A program made the position numbers and the translations under genes. Under the pieces are notes generated by a model. The model saw only the letters and a program-made list of their open reading frames with translations, was not told the origin of the DNA and made no database searches. Source: Gemmatimonadota bacterium (GTDB taxonomy: Bacteria > Gemmatimonadota > Gemmatimonadetes > Longimicrobiales > Longimicrobiaceae). From it: a stretch of DNA of 12,835 nucleotides. Location of the stretch: the NCBI GenBank assembly GCA_019348475.1, contig JAHWJJ010000070.1, forward strand, positions 1-12,835, given 5' to 3'. Position 1 is the stretch's first letter, and each line of letters opens with the position of its first letter. This document shows, in pieces, positions 6,329 to 12,835 of this stretch.

Positions 6329-6542
6329 TTGAGTTGCCTTTCCGTAGTCGTGATCTCTCTGCCGACCGGGCGCACTGCCTGGCCGGTGCCGACGAGGAAC
6401 TCCTCGCGGCGGTAGAATCGTGTGCTCGGCCGTGGTGGTACCGCGGTCGGCGCCAGGAGCGCGGGCCACGGGAACGCACCCCGGAAGCATCAGCAATTCG
6501 GTTTGGAGATCCGCGGACCGCGCCGGCCGCGGAGAGAGATAG
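6329..6542. other. Gap between secreted protein gene and Spy-like gene
   Basis: About 214 bases without a supported gene. Only the ribosome site of the Spy-like gene (GGAAAGG near 6337-6343) is clear. I see no strong promoter or terminator. Confidence 0.5.
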
Positions 6543-6935
6543 CTACGCGATCGGCGGACGGAAGAAGACGCCCGCGAGAAGAAACTCGCGTACGTCGTCC
6601 GCATGGGGAGAGAGCCGCGCCTCCACGGGGGAGGTGGTCACTGGGAGAGCGGGATCCGACGCCACGGCGGAAAACGCACCGCAGGCCCCGCCGGCGCCCA
6701 TGGGCATGGTCGGGCAGTGCGGAGCGATGGGCCCCCCGGTATCGGAGTCGTGGCCGTCCGGCGCACGAAACGCAACCGCCTCGACAGAGCACGACGGTCC
6801 TGCCGAAGCCGCATCGGCGGAAACACCCATTTCCATGTTCGACGCGCACGTCGCAGCCCAGGCGCCCTGGACCGAGGAGGTCAGGAACCCGAATAGCGCC
6901 AGGAGCGCGGCGAGGAAGCGGAAGCGGAGTTTCAT
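6543..6935 (-). CDS. Secreted Cys/His/Met-containing hypothetical protein
   Basis: A 130-residue exported protein of unknown family. It has a clear Sec signal (LRFRFLAALLALFGFLTSS, probable cut after AWA near residue 27) and a mature part with cysteines at spaced positions (ATCASNMEM, GPSCSVEA, APHCPTMPMGAGGACG). His and Met are mixed in, in keeping with periplasmic metal binding. The protein ends with a hydrophobic FLLAGVFFRPPIA. It is the first gene of the periplasmic copper run. The ATG at 6935 has no ribosome site and lies only eight bases from a good -10 box, so its mRNA may be leaderless. Confidence 0.75.
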   Translation of the reverse strand: MKLRFRFLAALLALFGFLTSSVQGAWAATCASNMEMGVSADAASAGPSCSVEAVAFRAPDGHDSDTGGPIAPHCPTMPMGAGGACGAFSAVASDPALPVTTSPVEARLSPHADDVREFLLAGVFFRPPIA

Positions 6936-6943
6936 ACGGGCTT

Positions 6944-6972
6944 AATCTACAAGAGCATCCCGTACCGGGCAA
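6944..6972 (-). promoter_or_regulatory. Sigma70-type promoter for the periplasmic copper block
   Basis: On the minus strand, TTGCCC (6967-6972) and TAGATT (6944-6949) are separated by 17 bases. Transcription would begin at or next to the ATG at 6935, giving a leaderless or nearly leaderless message. This agrees with the lack of a ribosome site. Confidence 0.5.
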
Positions 6973-7061
6973 GCCGTCAGAGATTAGAAAGGGTTAATCA
7001 AACCCATATCTCGCAACCACTTGGCAGGCCATGCACCCGCCTCCTCCGCCCTCCCCTCCTC

Positions 7062-7077
7062 CCGTACTACGGTACGG
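7062..7077. promoter_or_regulatory. MerR-type operator-like palindrome
   Basis: CCGTAC-TACG-GTACGG is a perfect inverted repeat with six-base arms and a four-base centre, the layout of mer-type operators. Aligned over 21 bases with the operator in the regulator's own promoter (11970-11990) it matches at 16 positions. Unlike that site, neither flank holds a usable -35 or -10 box. It lies 127 bases upstream of the periplasmic copper block and 120 bases past the end of the ATPase block. Confidence 0.55.
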
Positions 7078-7198
7078 AACCACGCTGGCTTGCGGACCGG
7101 GTAGCGCGCCACGGCTGCACGTGCCGCGCATCGCACGGCGCGCGGGCCAGGCCGGGACGTGCACCGCGCGGAACGGATTTTCTCCACGGAGAATGAGT

Positions 7199-7660
7199 TC
7201 AGCTAAGCTGCCGACGCACGAGCCAAACGATGGCCGGCGGCAAGACGATCCACTGCAGGATCGGCAACAGGCCGGTCCCAAGCAGCGGCAACGTCGGCAT
7301 CGACTCCGCGTAGCTCCAGCGGTCCAGCACCTCGGTCGCCAGCCACTCAAATGCCATCGTGATTCCGACGCCCATAGCCACAAACCCCAGGAGCTGGCGC
7401 GGGGTAGGGTGAATAACCCAGCTGCGCGATCGCGCGGCGAGTGCGACCATCCAGAAGGCGACCAGTGCGATACCGGCGTCTCCAACCGTGGCGAGCGTAC
7501 AGCTCTGCACTGCCTCCCAATGGGGGGCCTCCGCCATCCCGCGGAAGAACGGCACCTGGAGGAACTCCCATACGAAATTGAGCAGGAACGCAAAGAAGGC
7601 GACGTTCAACTCGGGGAGGTCTGCCAGGCGGCTCGCTCCGCCGCGGGAGCCCGGGCTCAT
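7199..7660 (-). CDS. Conserved membrane protein coupled to the copper ATPase
   Basis: A 153-residue membrane protein with about four helices: [22 protein letters not shown], then [42 protein letters not shown] and [17 protein letters not shown]. It has conserved-looking polar positions inside helices (N, W, E in [17 protein letters not shown]) and an [12 protein letters not shown] loop. I recognise this type as an uncharacterised companion of metal-transport genes but know of no assigned function. The ATG overlaps the ATPase stop by four bases (ATGA), so it is translated with the ATPase and could be an accessory subunit. It is the last gene of the efflux run. A weak stem (7180-7193) follows. 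Confidence 0.85.
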   Translation of the reverse strand: MSPGSRGGASRLADLPELNVAFFAFLLNFVWEFLQVPFFRGMAEAPHWEAVQSCTLATVGDAGIALVAFWMVALAARSRSWVIHPTPRQLLGFVAMGVGITMAFEWLATEVLDRWSYAESMPTLPLLGTGLLPILQWIVLPPAIVWLVRRQLS

Positions 7661-10644
7661 TCAGCGATCGAAGCCGCGAACCGGTCCGGGTCCGCGTCGA
7701 ACTTCTGCTTGCACGCGGGTGAGCAGAAGTAGACGGCTTTGCCTCCGTACTCGGTCGTACCGGCCGCGGTCTCCGGATCCACCATCATCCCGCAGACCGG
7801 ATCCTTCTTCTTTTCGGCCCTCGTACTCCTGACTCCTTCCTCGGTGGGGGTGGCTGGCTGGGGCATCGCCGGCGTCCCCTGCGTCCTCCGCGGCCGCCGG
7901 ACGGTCGCGGGCTCGTCGTGGACGGCCGACTCCGGCATCTGGAACGCGCGCAGGCGGAGCGCGTTGAGCACGACGGAGATGGAGCTTGCCGCCATCGCAC
8001 CGGCGGCGATGATCGGCGACAGCAGGATCCCGAAAAAGGGGTACAGCAGCCCCGCCGCGATCGGGATACCCAGGCCGTTGAAGATGAACGCGAAGAACAG
8101 GTTCTGCTTGATGTTGCGCATCGTGGCCCGCGACAGGGCCACGGTCCGCGTCACGTCGAAGACGTCGTTCCTGATCAGGGCCACGTCCGCGGACTCGATC
8201 GCCACGTCGGTTCCGGAGCCGATCGCGATGCCGACGTCCGCCTGCGCGAGCGCGGGCGCGTCGTTCACCCCGTCGCCCACCATGGCGGTGATCCGTCCCT
8301 GGCGCCGGAGTTTGGCCACTTCCGACGCCTTGTGCTCGGGGAGCACCTCGGCGAGCACGGTCTCGATGCCCAGCTCTCCGGCAACGGCCCGCGCCACTCC
8401 CCAGTTGTCGCCCGTCATCATCGCGGGCTCGATTCCGAGCCGGCGAAGTTCCGCCACGGCCGCCCTGGACGTGGGGCGAAGCACGTCGGCCGTGGTAATG
8501 AGGCCGATCAGCTGCCGCTCGCGGACGATGAAGGTCAGGGTCTTTCCCTCCGACACGAGCCGTTCCGCGGCGGCCCGCATCGGAGTGAGATCCACCTTCT
8601 GCTCCTCCATGAGCCGCCGGTTGCCGGCGAGGACGTCCGCGCCTCCGACCGAGCCCCGGGTGCCTTTGCCCGTGAACGAGCGGAACTCCGTCGACTCGCG
8701 GATGGTGAGCGCGCGCTCCTCCGCGGCGGTCACGATCGCCTGGGCAAGGGGGTGCTCCGAACTGCGCTCCAGCGCGGCCGCGGTGCGGAGCAGATCGTCT
8801 TCGGAGACGCCCGGTGCAGGAATGACATCTCGCACCGCGTGCCGGCCCTGCGTCAGCGTGCCCGTCTTGTCCAGGACTACCGTGTTGAGCTTGCCCGTGA
8901 CCTCCAGCGCCTCGGCATCCTTGATCAGGATGCCGCTCTGCGCGCCCTTCCCCGTGGCGACCATGATGGAGGTTGGCGTCGCGAGCCCCAGGGCACAGGG
9001 GCACGCGATCAGGAGCACGGCCACAGTGTTGAGCAGCGCGAGGACGAACGCGGGCTCCGGGCCCCAGACGAACCATCCCACGAAGGTGATCACCGACATG
9101 ATGATCACGCCGGGGACGAAATAACTGGAAACGACGTCCGCCAGCCGCTGGATAGGCGCCTTGGAGCCCTGGGCATCCTGCACGAGCTGGACGATCCGGG
9201 CGAGCGTGGTGTCCTTGCCTACCTTCGTCGCCTCGAAGACGAATGCGCCCGCGCGGTTGATGGTGGCGCCGATCACGGGGTCGCCGACTCCCTTCGTCAC
9301 CGGCACGCTCTCGCCGGTCACCATGGCCTCGTCGATGGTGCTCTCACCCTCGGCGATGGCGCCGTCGACCGCGATCTTCTCACCGGGACGGACCACGACC
9401 AGGTCACCCACGACCACCTCTTCGACGGGAACGTCGAGCTCCTTGCCCTCCCGTCGGACGCGAGCGGTCCGGGCCTGGAGCGACAGGAGCTTCTCGATCG
9501 CGGCCGACGTCCCCGCTTTCGCCCGTACTTCCAGCAGCCGCCCGAGGAGGATCAGCGTGACGATGACCGCGGCCGTTTCATAGTAGACGGCCGCCTCCAC
9601 ACCCTGGGACCGCAGCCAGTCCGCGAAGAACGTCGCGACCATGCTGTACACGAACGCCGCACCCGTGCCGATGCCGATCAGCGTGTTCATGTCGGCCGTG
9701 CGGTTCCGGAGCGTGTACCACGTGCCCTTGAAGAAGCCCCACCCGCTGTAGAAGAGCACCGGCACGGTAAGCACCAGCTGGACGAACGGGTTGGCCAGGA
9801 ACTCGACGCCCCGACCGAGCATTCCCATCGGCATCGGGGCGACCAGGTGCCACATGGCGGCGATGGTCAGCGGGATGGTGAGGACCACGGCGACCAAGAA
9901 GCGCCGGGTCACGTCCGCGAGTTCCGAGTCGCGGGACGCGGCGCCGCGATCCGTCATCTCCTCGGCATCCGAGAGCGGCTCCGCCTCGTACCCGGCCTCC
10001 TCCATGGCATGGGCCAGCCGATGGGGCGCCGTGACCCTCGGGAGGTAGTCGACCGTCACCCTTTCCGTCGCCGCGTTTACCTGGACGCGCTCTACGCCCT
10101 TCTCGCGCTCCAGCAGGTCCTCGATGGCGGTGATCGTGGTGATCACCCTCATGTTGCGGATGCGGAACTCCGCCTGCGCGGGGCGCTGGTCGGCTTCGGG
10201 GAGCGGGGCCACCTCGGGGCGGACCTGCGCGGGCGCTTCGAGCCCTGCGGCCGGCGGAGCCTCGCCGCCGTCCGGCTTCACGACCAGCGTGCCCCGGTAC
10301 ATGTTCATCGCACAGGCGAACGGGTATTCGCCGGGCGTCTCGGGCGTGAACTCGATCGTGGTGGTCTGAAACGCAGGCAGCGCGCGAGAGAGGTCGAAGT
10401 CGGGGATCACGACCCGGTTCGAGCAGTCCGTCGCCTCGCGTCGGTCGAACTTCAGCCGGACCGGGGCTCCGGCCGTCACCTCGATCACGTTCGGCTGATA
10501 CGCGCCTTCCACCCGGATGGTGGCCTCCTGGGCACCTGCCTGGAATACGGCGGCCTTCCCCGTTTTGGGTCCGAAGAAGAACCACAGCAGGAACGTGATC
10601 AGCGCCACGCCAGCGGCGATCACCGCGATGTCCAGGCCGTCCAT
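7657..10644 (-). CDS. copA: Copper P1B-type ATPase fused to cupredoxin and YHS domains
   Basis: A 995-residue Cu(I)-exporting ATPase. Order: membrane anchor (residues 5-24); cupredoxin domain (about 40-123) with likely ligands Cys74, Cys111, Met113 and Met115 in CAMNMYRG; an HMA-type fold (about 158-224) in which the two metal-binding cysteines are replaced by Val167 and Thr170; then the ATPase core. The core shows TGES (443-446), membrane C-P-C (548-550), phosphorylated Asp592 in DKTGTLT, His631-Pro632 and GDGVNDAP (790-797). Helix 7 has Phe-Asn (855-856) where CopA usually has Tyr-Asn, and helix 8 has MAASS (884-888). A Pro-rich linker leads to a C-terminal YHS domain (DPVCGMMVD at 948-956; Cys974, Cys978). 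GGGGA precedes the ATG. Usual CopA proteins are 700-850 residues; the extra length is the two added domains. Confidence 0.96.
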   Translation of the reverse strand: MDGLDIAVIAAGVALITFLLWFFFGPKTGKAAVFQAGAQEATIRVEGAYQPNVIEVTAGAPVRLKFDRREATDCSNRVVIPDFDLSRALPAFQTTTIEFTPETPGEYPFACAMNMYRGTLVVKPDGGEAPPAAGLEAPAQVRPEVAPLPEADQRPAQAEFRIRNMRVITTITAIEDLLEREKGVERVQVNAATERVTVDYLPRVTAPHRLAHAMEEAGYEAEPLSDAEEMTDRGAASRDSELADVTRRFLVAVVLTIPLTIAAMWHLVAPMPMGMLGRGVEFLANPFVQLVLTVPVLFYSGWGFFKGTWYTLRNRTADMNTLIGIGTGAAFVYSMVATFFADWLRSQGVEAAVYYETAAVIVTLILLGRLLEVRAKAGTSAAIEKLLSLQARTARVRREGKELDVPVEEVVVGDLVVVRPGEKIAVDGAIAEGESTIDEAMVTGESVPVTKGVGDPVIGATINRAGAFVFEATKVGKDTTLARIVQLVQDAQGSKAPIQRLADVVSSYFVPGVIIMSVITFVGWFVWGPEPAFVLALLNTVAVLLIACPCALGLATPTSIMVATGKGAQSGILIKDAEALEVTGKLNTVVLDKTGTLTQGRHAVRDVIPAPGVSEDDLLRTAAALERSSEHPLAQAIVTAAEERALTIRESTEFRSFTGKGTRGSVGGADVLAGNRRLMEEQKVDLTPMRAAAERLVSEGKTLTFIVRERQLIGLITTADVLRPTSRAAVAELRRLGIEPAMMTGDNWGVARAVAGELGIETVLAEVLPEHKASEVAKLRRQGRITAMVGDGVNDAPALAQADVGIAIGSGTDVAIESADVALIRNDVFDVTRTVALSRATMRNIKQNLFFAFIFNGLGIPIAAGLLYPFFGILLSPIIAAGAMAASSISVVLNALRLRAFQMPESAVHDEPATVRRPRRTQGTPAMPQPATPTEEGVRSTRAEKKKDPVCGMMVDPETAAGTTEYGGKAVYFCSPACKQKFDADPDRFAASIAE

Positions 10645-10684
10645 GAGATCCCCGCGTACGTGTGTGCCGGAAGAGCCCAGCGGT

Positions 10685-10984
10685 TCAATGCTGCCCGCGC
10701 GAACGCCGCGCCCGCAGCGAATCCAGGACGAGGTAGGCGAACACTCCGGCCAGTGCGAGCATGACGAGGAATTGCGCGGCCATCATGGCCATCATCGTCA
10801 TCATGCTCCCCATCCCCATGCCACTCATCATCCCGCCTCCGGTCACTCCCCCGTGCATGCCCTCCATCATGCCGCCGCCCATCATGTGGCTCATGGCGGG
10901 AAGCATGGCCAGGCACGCCAGAAGCCAGGCAACCGCGATTCCTCCCAGGATCCAGAGCACCGTCCGCAACGTTCCGGTCACCAT
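10685..10984 (-). CDS. Met-rich two-helix membrane protein
   Basis: A 99-residue protein with 19 Met. The first helix ([20 protein letters not shown]) leads to a Met/Gly/His loop (about 31-68, with repeats such as [11 protein letters not shown] and [12 protein letters not shown]), then a second helix ([19 protein letters not shown]) and a basic tail (RARRSRG). The loop could gather Cu(I) on one side of the membrane for the ATPase, whose gene starts 40 bases later. The ATG at 10984 follows AGGGGA at nine bases, and a promoter lies just upstream. I do not recognise a named family. Confidence 0.85.
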   Translation of the reverse strand: MVTGTLRTVLWILGGIAVAWLLACLAMLPAMSHMMGGGMMEGMHGGVTGGGMMSGMGMGSMMTMMAMMAAQFLVMLALAGVFAYLVLDSLRARRSRGQH

Positions 10985-11006
10985 CGTCGACGTCCCCTGA
11001 ACGAAG

Positions 11007-11034
11007 CGGATACGCGGGAGCCCGGGGCCGTCAA
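11007..11034 (-). promoter_or_regulatory. Sigma70-type promoter for the Met-rich protein and ATPase genes
   Basis: On the minus strand TTGACG (11029-11034) and TATCCG (11007-11012) are 16 bases apart. The start point would be near 11000, just ahead of the AGGGGA ribosome site of the 99-residue protein. This would give the ATPase its own promoter in addition to read-through from the regulator's promoter. Confidence 0.45.
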
Positions 11035-11077
11035 GCGCCCGCGCGTCCGTTTGGATGCGAACCGAACAAGCCCTGCC

Positions 11078-11098
11078 CGCCCGGGCCGGCCTCGGGCG
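11078..11098 (-). terminator. Weak stem-loop after the copper storage gene
   Basis: CGCCCG and CGGGCG form a six-base stem around a nine-base GC-rich loop, 14 bases past the storage-protein stop. A short TTGTT occurs several bases downstream on the minus strand. It may trim or attenuate read-through toward the ATPase; support is weak. Confidence 0.3.
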
Positions 11099-11111
11099 CG
11101 TCAGTGCGGGT

Positions 11112-11477
11112 TCACGCGGCGATCCTGCGGCATTCCTCGGCGCAGCGGCGGCAGGCCTCCGCACACCGGCGGCACGTGTCCATGTCGTGCCGCTCGCATT
11201 CCGCCGCGCACCGCTCGCACACCTCCGCACACGCGCGGCAGATCTCTCGTGCCCTGTCGCTGCCGCGGGCCAGGACGATCACGGCCGAGACGCAGAGCTC
11301 GGTCGTGTCCCGGCAGAGGCGTACGCATTCGAGCATTGACGCGACGTTTGCCGCGCTGAGGCAGGCCTCGGCGCATACCTCGCATGAAACCAGGCATTCC
11401 ACGCACGCCTCGATGCAGGCGTGGTATTGCTCCGCGCTCGTCCCCTCCAGGTACCTTCCCAGTTCGATTGCTGACAT
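11112..11477 (-). CDS. Four-helix-bundle copper storage protein (Csp3-like, DUF326)
   Basis: A 121-residue protein with 19 Cys, spaced mostly every three or four residues along helices (Cys 21, 25, 28, 32, 35, 39; 51, 55, 62; 80, 83, 87, 90, 94; 102, 105, 109, 112, 116). This is the signature of the Csp family, in which a bundle of four helices is filled with thiols that bind many Cu(I) ions. There is no Tat or Sec signal, so it matches the cytosolic Csp3 type rather than exported Csp1. Cytosolic storage of surplus Cu(I) beside an exporter makes sense. The ATG at 11477 is preceded by a full AGGAGG, so high expression is likely. The gene lies 59 bases after the regulator and is probably in the same transcript. 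Confidence 0.93.
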   Translation of the reverse strand: MSAIELGRYLEGTSAEQYHACIEACVECLVSCEVCAEACLSAANVASMLECVRLCRDTTELCVSAVIVLARGSDRAREICRACAEVCERCAAECERHDMDTCRRCAEACRRCAEECRRIAA

Positions 11478-11536
11478 TCCCGTGCCTCCTGTCGTGGGTA
11501 CAAGCCGCGGCCGCGGGCGGATCGCGGCCACGTACA

Positions 11537-11947
11537 TCACCCTGTTCCGCGGTCGAATGCCTCCAGGATGGGGCAGTCGTCGAGCGTTCCGGCGCCATCG
11601 CAGGCGCCGATCAGCTTCATGAGCGTATCGCGCATCCGCTGCAGGTCGCGCATCTTCTGCTCGATCTCCGCCGCTTTCGCTTCGGCCTGCGCTTTGATCT
11701 CGGCTTTTGTGGTACCCGGCGAGGTCCGAAGCTCCAACAGCTCTCCGATTTCCTTCAGGCTGAACCCCAGGTTCTGAGCCCCGCGGATGAACCGGATCCG
11801 GGCGACCGTCTCGGGGGGATAGCGCCGGCGCTTCGTGCCCTCGCGCCTCGGCTCCTCGACGAGGCCCATGCGCTGGTAGAAGCGCACGGTTTCCACGCCG
11901 ACCCCGGTCTCGTCGGCAACCTGGCCGATCGTCATCACGTCAGACAC
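11537..11947 (-). CDS. MerR-family metal-responsive regulator
   Basis: A 136-residue MerR-type activator. The N-terminal winged helix-turn-helix starts MTIGQVADETGVGVETVRFY and continues with RRYPPETVARIRFIRGAQNLGFSLKEIGELL; a dimer helix follows (about 82-112); the metal loop is GACDGAGTLDDCPIL with Cys116 and Cys125. The Cys that divalent sensors (MerR Cys82, ZntR Cys79) use at the start of the dimer helix is not there (Thr/Lys instead), which fits a Cu(I)/Ag(I) sensor such as CueR. The eight-residue spacing between the loop cysteines is closer to ZntR. The GTG at 11947 follows AGGGGGG; the ATG at 11935 is an alternative. Its own promoter holds a matching operator, so it controls itself and probably the genes downstream. 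Confidence 0.93.
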   Translation of the reverse strand: MSDVMTIGQVADETGVGVETVRFYQRMGLVEEPRREGTKRRRYPPETVARIRFIRGAQNLGFSLKEIGELLELRTSPGTTKAEIKAQAEAKAAEIEQKMRDLQRMRDTLMKLIGACDGAGTLDDCPILEAFDRGTG

Positions 11948-11963
11948 ACCGCCCCCCTGGAAC

Positions 11964-11994
11964 AGTCTACTTCCGTACTGTAGTACAGAAACAA
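11964..11994 (-). promoter_or_regulatory. MerR-type promoter and operator
   Basis: On the minus strand: TTGTTT (11989-11994), a 19-base spacer (11970-11988), then TAGACT (11964-11969). The spacer holds an inverted repeat, CTGTAC-TACA-GTACGG. The overlong 19-base spacing with the operator between the boxes is the defining layout of MerR-activated promoters; arms and spacing closely resemble the mer operator. It drives the regulator and probably the copper storage gene, possibly also the ATPase block. Confidence 0.8.
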
Positions 11995-12188
11995 GGCCCG
12001 CGATTTCTGCCGCGCAGAAAGCCTGCCATTCGGGGCAAACATGCATTCACTACTGCATTTTCGTGGTCACCGCAGTTGCGCGGAACCGGTCCGGAGGGTA
12101 GATTGGGGCCAGTATAGAACTCCGCGTCGGCGGCGCTGCTCGCGCTCGTGGAGTTCCCGCTGTTATCGGGGAACATCGAAACAAAGCG

Positions 12189-12218
12189 GGAGCGCCGGCC
12201 GTGGAGGGCCGGCGCTCC
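12189..12218 (-). terminator. Strong stem-loop with minus-strand U tract
   Basis: Perfect 12-base arms GGAGCGCCGGCC and GGCCGGCGCTCC enclose GTGGAG. On the minus strand the stem is followed by CGCTTTGTTTCG, a moderate U tract, so it could act as an intrinsic terminator for transcripts coming from the glmS side. On the plus strand the following bases are G-rich. Confidence 0.6.
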
Positions 12219-12249
12219 GGGGACGACGGTGGGGACGAGGGGACAAGCC

Positions 12250-12349
12250 CGGGGATGGCAAGATCGTGGAAGGTTGGAACGTCTGGGACGTTCTGGGGAT
12301 GATTCGCCAGCCAGGAGGCGATGCGTCCATGGAGAAGATGCTGCAGTGA
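12250..12349 (+). pseudogene. Probable C-terminal remnant of a SnoaL-like protein
   Basis: The plus-strand frame reads DGKIVEGWNVWDVLGMIRQ and then PGGDASMEKMLQ and TGA. The pattern 'D-G-K-I-V-E-x-W-x-x-W-D-x-L-G-x-x-x-Q' is the usual end of SnoaL-like (ester cyclase / NTF2-fold) proteins. Upstream in the same frame the residues are low-complexity and arginine-rich, not the rest of that fold, and a stem-loop sits there. I infer that only the last 30 or so codons remain. The match is from memory of the family. Confidence 0.5.
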
Positions 12350-12386
12350 TTGCGTAAGAGGAATGGGCATTGAAAGTCCACTGACG

Positions 12387-12422
12387 CGCGACGCCGCCGC
12401 TCTCCCGAGCGGCGGCGTCGCG
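12387..12422 (-). terminator. glmS terminator, probably bidirectional
   Basis: A perfect 16-base stem, CGCGACGCCGCCGCTC (12387-12402) with GAGCGGCGGCGTCGCG (12407-12422), and a four-base loop TCCC. It lies 38 bases past the glmS stop. The plus-strand side is followed by TTCTCTCC, so it may also stop plus-strand transcripts. Its central stem is shared with the hairpin at 2800-2829. Confidence 0.8.
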
Positions 12423-12460
12423 TTCTCTCCTCCTCCCACTCCAGCCCTGCGCCCCCCGCC

Positions 12461-12835
<375 letters not shown>

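Larger units (their letters stand above)
11995..12460. other. Gap between the regulator and glmS
   Basis: About 465 bases without an intact gene. It holds a possible plus-strand promoter (TTGCGC at 12076-12081 and TAGATT at 12099-12104, 17 bases apart), a strong stem-loop (12189-12218), a probable gene remnant (about 12250-12349) and the glmS terminator (12387-12422). Open frames of 66-165 codons cross the gap on both strands but lack ribosome sites and family features over most of their length. Confidence 0.6.

Noticed and set aside
6984..7187. Minus-strand frame of 67 codons ending AWPAKWLRDMGLINPF
   Set aside because: Arg-rich with no ribosome site or known family; it covers the operator-like palindrome. 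Possible, but not supported.
7918..10764. Open frame of 948 codons on the plus strand opposite the ATPase gene
   Set aside because: It lies fully antisense to a gene with all P-type ATPase motifs; its translation is rich in Arg, His, Asp and Gly without domains. High GC removes stop codons on the other strand.

Overview
The window is high-GC DNA from a Gram-negative-type bacterium. It encodes lipoproteins with lipoboxes, Sec-exported periplasmic proteins, a c-type cytochrome and a chromosomal glmS. Gene content and composition would fit Gemmatimonadota (Longimicrobium-like), but that is an inference without a marker gene. Nearly every gene is on the minus strand, so transcription runs from high to low coordinates. 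The core is a copper-handling island.

Right to left: the 3' part of glmS enters at the right edge (12835-12461) and ends at a strong stem-loop. A roughly 500-base gap follows, with two stem-loops and what looks like the last 30 codons of a SnoaL-like gene. Next is the copper efflux and storage block. It starts with a MerR-family regulator whose own promoter carries a textbook MerR operator in a 19-base spacer. After it come a 19-cysteine Csp-type copper storage protein, a Met-rich two-helix membrane protein, a 995-residue copper P-type ATPase (cupredoxin, degenerate HMA, CPC ATPase core, YHS) and a coupled small membrane protein.

The block 6935-3336 is a second, mainly periplasmic, run: a secreted Cys/His/Met protein, a Met-rich Spy/CpxP-like protein, a DUF2933-like membrane peptide, a DUF411 protein, an Asp-box beta-propeller lipoprotein, a lipoprotein cytochrome c and a frame-disrupted single-helix protein. 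Several junctions overlap by 4-8 bases, so they look translationally coupled. The ATPase would export Cu(I) from the cytoplasm and Csp would buffer it there. The second block would bind, chaperone or oxidise it in the periplasm.

The block 2654-192 holds a VKOR-like protein followed by four small Gly/Ala-rich membrane proteins. At least three of these share one fold pattern and look like diverged tandem copies. A gene-poor stretch (2655-3335) separates this block from the copper genes. It holds a 17-base direct repeat and a tiny Cys-containing reading frame with a terminator-like hairpin. The extreme left edge carries an imperfect 54-base direct repeat.
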